Shown here piece after piece: positions 1 to 9,399 of a DNA stretch of 64,000 bases. The stretch comes from Xylocopa sonorina (lineage: Eukaryota; Arthropoda; Insecta; Hymenoptera; Apidae). The position numbers and the translations under genes were made by a program. Every line of letters begins with the position of its first letter. Position 1 is the stretch's first letter. The DNA lies in assembly GCF_050948175.1 (NCBI RefSeq), contig NW_027490117.1, positions 1,302,001 to 1,366,000 of the forward strand, in the 5' to 3' direction. The notes below the pieces were generated by a model. It was not told the DNA's origin and ran no database searches. It was given only the letters and a program-made list of their open reading frames with translations.

Positions 1-97
1 GGAAGTGTCGCATTCACATTCATTTGATGTGTAGACGAGGAATACGTAACACTTCGCAAATCATATTATATCTTACCATGAAACATAGAAATGAGAT

Positions 98-107
98 GCG
101 ATATCGC
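98..107. other. Exemplar 10 bp palindrome GCGATATCGC of type A units
   Basis: GCGATATCGC is its own reverse complement and sits near the middle of nearly every type A unit. It holds three of the nine CpG sites of the unit when the following CG is counted. It could be a protein-binding dyad or a local fold-back site, but no function is shown by the sequence alone. In type B units two substitutions remove this palindrome and leave GAGAT-N5-ATCTC at almost the same place. Confidence 0.85.
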
Positions 108-164
108 GTTTTAAGAATCATAAGAACTCAATTGCTACGATACGTAGACATTAGCAAACGCTAT

Positions 165-178
165 TTCCTTGCAAGGAA
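165..178. other. Exemplar 14 bp palindrome TTCCTTGCAAGGAA
   Basis: TTCCTTGCAAGGAA is a perfect 14 bp inverted repeat and recurs in a large share of units. Common variants change the centre only: TTCCTAGCAAGGAA, TTCCTAGCGAGGAA, TTCTTTGCAAGGAA and TTCCTTGCTAGGAA. The first and last of these are reverse complements of each other. The arms TTCC and GGAA are much more constant than the core. This is the most obvious candidate for a DNA-binding site in the unit, but that role is inference. Confidence 0.85.
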
Positions 179-870
179 GTGTCGCATTTACATTCATTTG
201 AATCGTAGACGAGGAATGCATAGCACTTCGCAATGAATATTATATCTTATCAGGAAACATATATATGAGATGCAATATCTCGTTTTAAGAAGCATTTGAA
301 CTCTATTGCTACGATACCTAGACATCTGCAGACGCTATTTCCTAGCAAGGAAGTGTCGCATTTACATTCATTTTAAGTGTAGACGAGGAATACATGAAAC
401 TTCGCAAATCATATTGTATCTTACCATGAAACATAGAAATGAGATGCGATATCGCGTTTTAAGAAGCATTAGAAATCTATTGCTACGATACGTAGACAAC
501 TGCAAGCGCTATTTCTTTGCAAGGAAGTGTCGCATTTACATTCATTTGAAGTGTAGACGAGGAATACATAACACTTCGCAAATCATATTATATCTTACCA
601 TGAAACATAGAAATGAGATGCGATATCGCGTTTTAAGAAGCATTAGAAATCTATTGCTACGATAGGTAGACATCTGCAAACGCTATTTCCTTGCAAGGAA
701 GTGTCGCATTTACATTCATTTGAAGTGTAGACGAGGAATACATAACACTTCGCAAATCATATTATATCTAACCATGAAACATGGAAATGAGATGCGATAT
801 CGCGTTTTAAGAAGCATTAGAACTCTATTGCTGCTATAGGTAGACATCTGCAAACGCTATTTCCTTGCAA

Positions 871-1044
871 GGAAGTGTCGCATTTACATTCATTTGAATC
901 GTAGACGAGGAATGCATAGCACTTCGCAATGAATATTATATCTTATCATGAAACATATATATGAGATGCAATATCTCGTTTTAAGAAGCATTTGAACTCT
1001 ATTGCTTCGATACGTAGACATCTGCAAACGCTATTTCTTTGCAA
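871..1044 (+). repeat. Exemplar type B satellite unit
   Basis: This is a full-length 174 bp unit of the second subfamily. It differs from type A in linked blocks: GAATCGTAG instead of GAAGTGTAG, GAATGCATA instead of GAATACATA, TTCGCAATGAAT instead of TTCGCAAATCAT, TTATCATG instead of TTACCATG, CAATATCTCG instead of CGATATCGCG, and GCATTTGAAC instead of GCATTAGAAC. Two of these changes (CAA TGA and ATT TGA) are stops in the frame that is open in type A. I count 15 B or B-like units among the first 43. Confidence 0.93.
963..977. other. Exemplar type B dyad GAGAT-N5-ATCTC
   Basis: Type B units have an imperfect dyad with 5 bp arms (GAGAT and ATCTC) around five bases. Many B units have a second, overlapping pair, AGATAT and ATATCT, when the preceding bases read CATAGATATG. 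The dyad centre falls within 3 bp of the centre of the GCGATATCGC palindrome of type A. Confidence 0.8.
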
Positions 1045-1219
1045 GGAAGTGTCGCATTTACATTCATTTGAAGTGTAGACGAGGAATACATAACACTTCG
1101 CAAATCATATTATATCTTACCATGAAACATAGAAAATGAGATACGATATCGCGTTTTAAGCAGCATTAGAAAGCTATTGCTACGATACGTAGATATCTGC
1201 AAACGCTATTTCCTAGCGT

Positions 1220-1316
1220 GGAAGTATCGCATTTACAATCATTTGAATCGTTTTAAGAAGCATTAGAACACTATTGCTACAATAGGTAGACATTTGCAAA
1301 CGCTATTTCCTTGCAA
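1220..1316 (+). repeat. Truncated unit (97 bp) with a 77 bp internal deletion
   Basis: This unit runs from GGAAGTATCGCATTTACAAT straight from GAATCG into TTTTAAGAAG at 1250/1251. The intact counterpart near 5493-5666 has 77 extra bases at this point (5524-5600). Both breakpoints end in TCG, so the deletion has 3 bp of microhomology. It is the only large length change I can detect in the window; all other register shifts are 1 or 2 bp. The related block at 6015-7263 keeps the full sequence, so the loss happened after those two blocks separated, or was lost from the other by exchange. Confidence 0.93.
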
Positions 1317-1490
1317 GGAAGTGTCGCATTCACATTCATTTGAAGTGTAGACGCGGAATACATAACACTTCGCAAATCATATTACATCTCACCATGAAAC
1401 ATAGAAATGAGATGCGGTATCGCGTTTTAAGAAGCATTAGAATTCTATTGCTACGATACCTAGATATCTGCAGACGCTATTTCCTAGCAA
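1317..1490 (+). repeat. Anchor A variant unit with ACATCTCACC
   Basis: This A-type variant carries ATTACATCTCACC where most A units have ATTATATCTTACC, and mostly GTAGACGCGG instead of GTAGACGAGG. It marks the phase of the higher-order repeats in the left part of the array. Equivalent units begin at 1317, 2361, 3405, 3753, 5841, 7581 and 8625, with related ones near 9150, 14715 and 19583. The spacings 1044, 1044, 348, 2088, 1740 and 1044 are all whole multiples of 174. Confidence 0.88.
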
Positions 1491-2290
1491 GGAAGTGTCG
1501 CATTCACATTCATTTGATGTGTAGACGAGGAATACGTAACACTTCGCAAATCATATTATATCTTACCATGAAACATAGAAATGAGATGCGATATCGCGTT
1601 TTAAGAATCATAAGAACTCAATTGCTACGATACGTAGACATTAGCAAACGCTATTTCCTTGCAAGGAAGTGTCGCATTTACATTCATTTGAATCGTAGAC
1701 GAGGAATGCATAGCACTTCGCAATGAATATTATATCTTATCATGAAACATATATATGAGATGCAATATCTCGTTTTAAGAAGCATTTGAACTCTATTGCT
1801 ACGATACCTAGACATCTGCAGACGCTATTTCCTAGCAAGGAAGTGTCGCATTTACATTCATTTGAAGTGTAGACGAGGAATACATGACACTTCGCAAATC
1901 ATATTGTATCTTACCATGAAACATAGAAATGAGATGCGATATCGCGTTTTAAGAAGCATTAGAAATCTATTGCTACGATACGTAGACAACTGCAATCGCT
2001 ATTTCTTTGCAAGGAAGTGTCGCATTTACATTCATTTGAAGTGTAGACGAGGAATACATAACACTTCGCAAATCATATTATATCTTACCATGAAACATAG
2101 AAATGAGATGCGATATCGCGTTTTAAGAAGCATTAGAACTCTATTGCTACGATAGGTAGACATCTGCAAACGCTATTTCCTTGCAAGGAAGTGTCGCATT
2201 TACATTCATTTGAAGTGTAGACGAGGAATACATAACACTTCGCAAATCATATTATATCTTACCATGAAACATGGAAATGAGATGCGATAT
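1491..2290 (+). repeat. HOR block, partial copy of 1-800
   Basis: The A-B-A-A-A unit order and private markers such as AAGAACTCAATTGC match the start of the window at an offset of 1490 bp. That offset is nine units less 76 bp, explained by the 77 bp deletion at 1250/1251 and one inserted base near 1132. The match to 6015 has an offset of 4524 bp (26 units exactly). Confidence 0.85.
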
Positions 2291-2360
2291 GGCGTTTTAA
2301 GAAGTATTAGAACACTATTGCTACAATAGGTAGACATTTGCAAACGCTATTTCCTTGCAA

Positions 2361-3404
2361 GGAAGTGTCGCATTCACATTCATTTGAAGTGTAGACGCGG
2401 AATACATAACACTTCGCAAATCATATTACATCTCACCATGAAACATAGAAATGAGATGCGCTATCGCGTTTTAAGGAGCATTAGAATTCTATTGCTACGA
2501 TACCTAGATATCTGCAGACGCTATTTCCTAGCAAGGAAGTGTCGCATTCACATTCATTTGATGTGTAGACGAGGAATACGTAACACTTCGCAAATCATAT
2601 TATATCTTACCATGAAACATAGAAATGAGATGCGATATCGCGTTTTAAGAATCATAAGAACTCTATTGCTACGATACGTAGACATTAGCAAACGCTATTT
2701 CCTTGCAAGGAAGTGTCGCATTTACATTCATTTGAATCGTAGACGAGGAATGAATAACATTTCGCAATGAATATTATATCTTATCATGAAACATAGATAT
2801 GCGATGCAATATCTCGTTTTAAGAAGCATTTGAACTCTATTGCTTCGATACGTAGACATCTGCAAACGCTATTTCCTTGCAAGGAAGTGTCGCATTTACA
2901 TTCATTTGAATCGTAGACGAGGAATGCATAGCACTTCGCAATGAATATTATATCTTATCATGAAACATATATATGAGATGCAATACCTCGTTTTAAGAAG
3001 CATTTGATCTCTATCGCTTCGATACGTAGACATCTGCAAACGCTATTTCCTTGCAAGGAAGTGTCGCATTTACATTCATTTGAAGTGTAGACGAGGAATA
3101 CATAACACTTCGCAAATCATATTATATCTTACCATGAAACATAGAAATGAGATGCGATATCGCGTTTTAAGAAGCATTAGAACTCTATTGCTACGATAGG
3201 TAGACATCTGCAAACGCTATTTCCTTGCAAGGAAGTGTCGCATTTACATTCATTTGAAGTGTAGACGAGGAATACATAACACTTCGCAAATCATATTATA
3301 TCTTACCATGAAACATGGAAATGAGATGCGATATGGCGTTTTAAGAAGTATTAGAACACTATTGCTACAATAGGTAGACATTTGCAAACGCTATTTCCTT
3401 GCAA
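2361..3404 (+). repeat. Six-unit HOR (1044 bp)
   Basis: This stretch opens with the ACATCTCACC anchor unit and has the order anchor-A-B-B-A-A. The anchor and next units recur at 3753-4448 with the same private change, TTTTAAGGAGCATT. A two-unit piece (348 bp) holding GATATGGCG and GAAGTATTAGAACACT followed by the anchor unit is repeated at 3231-3578 and 3579-3926. Confidence 0.8.
3057..3230 (+). repeat. Exemplar type A satellite unit
   Basis: This is a full-length 174 bp unit of the commoner subfamily. Diagnostic segments are TTCGCAAATCATATTATATC, the palindrome GCGATATCGC in the middle, GCATTAGAACTCTATTGCTA after it, and the palindrome TTCCTTGCAAGGAA across the unit junction. One plus-strand frame reads through most A units without a stop, because 174 is a multiple of three. 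This copy has the TAGGTA allele, which puts a TAG stop in that frame; other A units have TACGTA or TACCTA and stay open. A units make up about two thirds of the left part of the window and over nine tenths of the part beyond 34.6 kb. Confidence 0.95.
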
Positions 3405-3926
3405 GGAAGTGTCGCATTCACATTCATTTGAAGTGTAGACGCGGAATACATAACACTTCGCAAATCATATTACATCTCACCATGAAACATAGAAATGAGA
3501 TGCGCTATCGCGTTTTAAGAAGCATTAGAACTCTATTGCTACGATAGGTAGACATCTGCAAACGCTATTTCCTTGCAAGGAAGTGTCGCATTTACATTCA
3601 TTTGAAGTGTAGACGAGGAATACATAACACTTCGCAAATCATATTATATCTTACCATGAAACATGGAAATGAGATGCGATATGGCGTTTTAAGAAGTATT
3701 AGAACACTATTGCTACAATAGGTAGACATTTGCAAACGCTATTTCCTTGCAAGGAAGTGTCGCATTCACATTCATTTGAAGTGTAGACGCGGAATACATA
3801 ACACTTCGCAAATCATATTACATCTCACCATGAAACATAGAAATGAGATGCGCTATCGCGTTTTAAGGAGCATTAGAATTCTATTGCTACGATACCTAGA
3901 TATCTGCAGACGCTATTTCCTAGCAA
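3231..3926 (+). repeat. Two-unit (348 bp) tandem duplication
   Basis: The pair formed by the GATATGGCG unit and the ACATCTCACC anchor unit occurs twice in a row at an offset of exactly 348 bp. The same pair also occurs once at 2187-2534. The second copies differ in the last third (GAACTCTATTGCTACGATAGG against GAATTCTATTGCTACGATACC type). Confidence 0.78.
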
Positions 3927-5666
3927 GGAAGTGTCGCATTCACATTCATTTGATGTGTAGACGAGGAATACGTAACACTTCGCAAATCATATTATATCTT
4001 ACCATGAAACATAGAAATGAGATGCGATATCGCGTTTTAAGAATCATAAGAACTCTATTGCTACGATACGTAGACATTAGCAAACGCTATTTCCTTGCAA
4101 GGAAGTGTCGCATTTACATTCATTTGAATCGTAGACGAGGAATGAATAACACTTCGCAATGAATATTATATCTTATCATGAAACATAGATATGCGATGCA
4201 ATATCTCGTTTTAAGAAGCATTTGAACTCTATTGCTTCGATACGTAGACATCTGCAAACGCTATTTCCTTGCAAGGAAGTGTCGCATTTACATTCATTTG
4301 AATCGTAGACGAGGAATGCATAGCACTTCGCAATGAATATTATATCTTATCATGAAACATATATATGAGATGCAATACCTCGTTTTAAGAAGCATTTGAT
4401 CTCTATCGCTTCGATACGTAGACATCTGCAAACGCTATTTCCTTGCAAGGAAGTGTCGCATTTACATTCATTTGATGTGTAGACGAGGAATACATAACAC
4501 TTAGCAAATCATATTATATCTTACCATGAAACATAGAAATGGGATACGATATCGCGTTTTAAGCAGCATTAGAAAGCTATTGCTACGATACGTAGATATC
4601 TGCAAACGCTAATTCCTAGCGTGGAAGTATCGCATTTACATTCATTTGAATCGTAGACGAGGAATGCATAACACTTCGCATTGAATATTATATCTTATCA
4701 TGAAACATAGATATGAGATGCAATATCTCGTTTTAAGAAGCATTAGAATTCTATTGCTACGATACCTAGGTATCTGCAGACGCTATTTCCTAGCAAGGAA
4801 GTGTCGCATTCACATTCATTTGATGTGTAGACGAGGAATACGTAACACTTCGCAAATCATATTATATCTTACCATGAAACATAGAAATGAGATGCGATAT
4901 CGCGTTTTAAGAATCATAAGAACTCTATTGCTACGATACGTAGACATTAGCAAACGCTATTTCCTTGCAAGGAAGTGTCGCATTTACATTCATTTGAATC
5001 GTAGACGAGGAATGAATAACACTTCGCAATGAATATTATATCTTATCATGAAACATAGATATGCGATGCAATATCTCGTTTTAAGAAGCATTTGAACTCT
5101 ATTGCTTCGATACGTAGACATCTGCAAACGCTATTTCCTTGCAAGGAAGTGTCGCATTTACATTCATTTGAATCGTAGACGAGGAATGCATAGTACTTCG
5201 CAATGAATATTATATCTTATCATGAAACATATATATGAGATGCAATACCTCGTTTTAAGAAGCATTTGATCTCTATCGCTTCGATACGTAGACATCTGCA
5301 AACGCTATTTCCTTGCAAGGAAGTGTCGCATTTACATTCATTTGATGTGTAGACGAGGAATACATAGCACTTAGCAAATCATATTATATCTTACCATGAA
5401 ACATAGAAATGGGATACGATATCGCGTTTTAAGCAGCATTAGAAAGCTATTGCTACGATACGTAGATATCTGCAAACGCTATTTCCTAGCGTGGAAGTAT
5501 CGCATTTACATTCATTTGAATCGTAGACGAGGAATGCATAACACTTCGCATTGAATATTATATCTTATCATGAAACATAGATATGAGATGCAATATCTCG
5601 TTTTAAGAAGCATTTGAACTCTATTGCTTCGATACGTAGACATCTGCAAACGCTATTTCCTTGCAA
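3927..5666 (+). repeat. Five-unit HOR (870 bp) in two tandem copies
   Basis: The blocks 3927-4796 and 4797-5666 have the same unit order A-B-B-A-B at an offset of 870 bp. Shared private markers are AATACGTAAC, GAATGAATAACACTTCGC, TATGCGATGC, GATCTCTATCGCTTCG, CACTTAGCAAATC and GCGTGGAAGTATCGC. Only scattered single-base differences are seen, such as GCATAGCACTTCG against GCATAGTACTTCG and GCTAATTCC against GCTATTTCC. Confidence 0.88.
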
Positions 5667-6014
5667 GGAAGTGTCGCATTTACATTCATTTGAAGTGTAG
5701 ACGAGGAATACATAACACTTCGCAAATCATATTATATCTTACCACGAAACATGGAAATGAGATGCGATATGGCGTTTTAAGAAGCATTAGAACACTATTG
5801 CTACAATAGGTAGACATTTGCAAACGCTATTTCCTTGCAAGGAAGTGTCGCATTCACATTCATTTGAAGTGTAGACGCGGAATACATAACACTTCGCAAA
5901 TCATATTACATCTCACCATGAAACATAGAAATGAGATGCGGTATCGCGTTTTAAGAAGCATTAGAATTCTATTGCTACGATACCTAGATATCTGCAGACG
6001 CTATTTCCTAGCAA

Positions 6015-7263
6015 GGAAGTGTCGCATTCACATTCATTTGATGTGTAGACGAGGAATACGTAACACTTCGCAAATCATATTATATCTTACCATGAAACAT
6101 AGAAATGAGATGCGATATCGCGTTTTAAGAATCATAAGAACTCAATTGCTACGATACGTAGACATTAGCAAACCCTATTTCCTTGCAAGGAAGTGTCGCA
6201 TTTACATTCATTTGAATCGTAGACGAGGAATGCATAGCACTTCGCAATGAATATTATATCTTATCATGAAACATATATATGAGATGCAATATCTCGTTTT
6301 AAGAAGCATTTGAACTCTATTGCTACGATACCTAGACATCTGCAGACGCTATTTCCTAGCAAGGAAGTGTCGCATTTACATTCATTTGAAGTGTAGACGA
6401 GGAATACATGACACTTCGCAAATCATATTGTATCTTACCATGAAACATAGAAATGAGATGCGATATCGCGTTTTAAGAAGCATTAGAAATCTATTGCTAC
6501 GATACGTAGACAACTGCAATCGCTATTTCTTTGCAAGGAAGTGTCGCATTTACATTCATTTGAAGTGTAGACGAGGAATACATAACACTTCGCAAATCAT
6601 ATTATATCTTACCATGAAACATAGAAATGAGATGCGATATCGCGTTTTAAGAAGCATTAGAACTCTATTGCTACGATAGGTAGACATCTGCAAACGCTAT
6701 TTCCTTGCAAGGAAGTGTCGCATTTACATTCATTTGAAGTGTAGACGAGGAATACATAACACTTCGCAAATCATATTATATCTAACCATGAAACATGGAA
6801 ATGAGATGCGCTATCGCGTTTTAAGAAGCATTAGAACTCTATTGCTGCTATAGTAGACATCTGCAAACGCTATTTCCTTGCAAGGAAGTGTCGCATTTAC
6901 ATTCATTTGAATCGTAGACGAGGAATGCATAGCACTTCGCAATGAATATTATATCTTATCATGAAACATATATATGAGATGCAATATCTCGTTTTAAGAA
7001 GCATTTGAACTCTATTGCTTCGATACGTAGACATCTGCAAACGCTATTTCTTTGCAAGGAAGTGTCGCATTTACATTCATTTGAAGTGTAGACGAGGAAT
7101 ACATAACACTTCGCAAATCATATTATATCTTACCATGAAACATAGAAATGAGATACGATATCGCGTTTTAAGCAGCATTAGAAAGCTATTGCTACGATAC
7201 GTAGATATCTGCAAACGCTATTTCCTAGCGTGGGAAGTATCGCATTTACAATCATTTGAATCG
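6015..7263 (+). repeat. HOR block, copy 2 of 1-1250
   Basis: This is the second copy of the block at the start of the window. It keeps the part that is deleted there at 1250/1251. It has a missing G near 6853 (TATAGTAGAC against TATAGGTAGAC) and an extra G near 7232 (GCGTGGGAAG against GCGTGGAAG), so the register is restored after 380 bp. Confidence 0.86.
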
Positions 7264-9399
7264 TAGACGAGGTATGCATAACACTTCGCATTGAATATTA
7301 TATCTTATCATGAAACATAGATATGAGATGCAATATCTCATTTTAAGAAGCATTTGAACTCTATTGCTTCGATACGTAGACATCTGCAAACGCTATTTCC
7401 TTGCAAGGAAGTGTCGCATTTACATTCATTTGAAGTGTACACGAGGAATACATAACACTTCGCAAATCATACTATATCTTACCATGAAACATAGAAATGA
7501 GATGCGATATCGCGTTTTAAGAAGCATTAGAACACTATTACTACAATAGGTAGACATTTGCAAACGCTATTTCCTTGCAAGGAAGTGTCGCATTCACATT
7601 CATTTGAAGTGTAGACGCGGAATACATAACACTTCGCAAATCATATTACATCTCACCATGAAACATAGAAATGAGATGCGATATCGCGTTTTAAGAAGCA
7701 TTAGAATTCTATTGCTACGATACCTAGATATCTGCAGACGCTATTTCCTAGCAAGGAAGTGTCGCATTCACATTCATTTGATGTGTAGACGAGGAATACG
7801 TAACACTTCGCAAATCATATTATATCTTACCATGAAACATAGAAATGAGATGCGATATCGCGTTTTAAGAATCATAAGAACTCTATTGCAACGACAGGTA
7901 GACATCTGCAAACGCTATCTCCTAGCAAGGAAGTGTCGCATTTACATTCATTTGAAGTGTAGACGAGGAATACATGACACTTCGCAAATCATATTATATC
8001 TTACCATGAAACATAGAAATGAGATGCGATATCGCGTTTTAAGAAGCATTAGAAATCTATTGCTACGATACGTAGACATCTGCAAACGCTATTTCTTTGC
8101 AAGGAAGTGTCGCATTTATATTCATTTGAAGTGTAGACGAGGAATACATAACACTTCGCAAATCATATTATATCTTACCATGAAACATAGAAATGAGATG
8201 CTTTATCGCGCTTTAAGAAGCATTAGAACTCTATTGCTACGATACGTAGACATCTGCAGACACTATTTCCTAGCAAGGAAGTGTCGCATTTACATTCATT
8301 TGAAGTGCAGACGAGGAACACATAACACTTCGCAAATCATATTATATCTTACCATGAAACATAGAAATGAGATGCGATATCGCGTTTTAAGAAGCATTAG
8401 AACACTATTGCTACGATAGGTAGACATCTGTAAACGCTATTTCCTTGCAATGAAGTGTCGCATTTACATTCATTTGAAGTGTACACGAGGAATACATAAC
8501 ACTTCGCAAATCATACTATATCTTACCATGAAACATAGAAATGAGATGCGATATCGCGTTTTAAGAAGCATTAGAACACTATTACTACAATAGGTAGACA
8601 TTTGCAAACGCTATTTCCTTGCAAGGAAGTGTCGCATTCACATTCATTTGAAGTGTAGACGCGGAATACATAACACTTCGCAAATCATATTACATCTCAC
8701 CATGAAACATAGAAATGAGATGCGATATCGCGTTTTAAGAAGCATTAGAATTCTATTGCTACGATACCTAGACATCTGCAGACGCTATTTCCTAGCAAGG
8801 AAGTGTCGCATTTACATTCATTTGAAGTGTAGACGAGGAATACATGACACTTCGCAAATCATATTGTATCTTACCATGAAACATAGAAATGAGATGCAAT
8901 ATTTCGTTTTAAGAAGCATTTGAACTCTATTGCTTCGATACGTAGACATCTGCAAACGCTATTACCTTGCAAGGAAGTGTCGTATTTACATTCATTTGAA
9001 GTGTAGACGAGGAATACATAACACTTCGCAAATCATATTATATCTAACCATGAAACATGGAAATGAGATGCGATATCGCGTTTTAAGAAGCATTAGAACT
9101 CTATTGCTGCGATAGGTAGACATCTGCAAACGCTATTTCCTTGCAAGGAATTGTCGCATTCACATTCATTTGAAGTGTAGACGCGGAATATATAACACTT
9201 CGCAAATCATATTACATCTCACCATGAAACATAGAAATGAGATGCGATATCGCGTTTTAAGAAGCATCAGAATTCTATTGCTACGATAGGTAGACATCTG
9301 CAATCGCTATTTCCTTGCAAGGAAGTGTCGCATTTACATTCATTTGAAGTGTAGACGAGGAACACATAACACTTCGCAAATCATATTATATCTTACCAT
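7264..9399 (+). repeat. Mixed A/B satellite units with a local 1044 bp repeat
   Basis: About twelve units of ordinary satellite. A stretch near 7407-7760 recurs near 8451-8804 at an offset of 1044 bp, marked by GTGTACACGAGG, CATACTATATC and TTACTACAATAGG followed by the ACATCTCACC anchor. No gene or non-satellite sequence is seen. Confidence 0.85.

Larger units (their letters stand above)
1..1250 (+). repeat. HOR block, copy 1 (paired with 6015-7263)
   Basis: This block of about seven units matches 6015-7263 at an offset of 6014 falling to 6013. Both share unusual markers: AAGAACTCAATTGC near 125, ATGAAACTTCGC or ATGACACTTCGC, a CTGCTATAG stretch near 832 and 6846, GCGTGG(G)AAGTATCGC, and TTTACAATCATTTG. 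A partial copy also lies at 1491-2290 (offset 1490). Single-base indels separate the copies: an extra A near 1132 here, and in the other copy a lost G near 6853 and an extra G near 7232. Confidence 0.88.
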
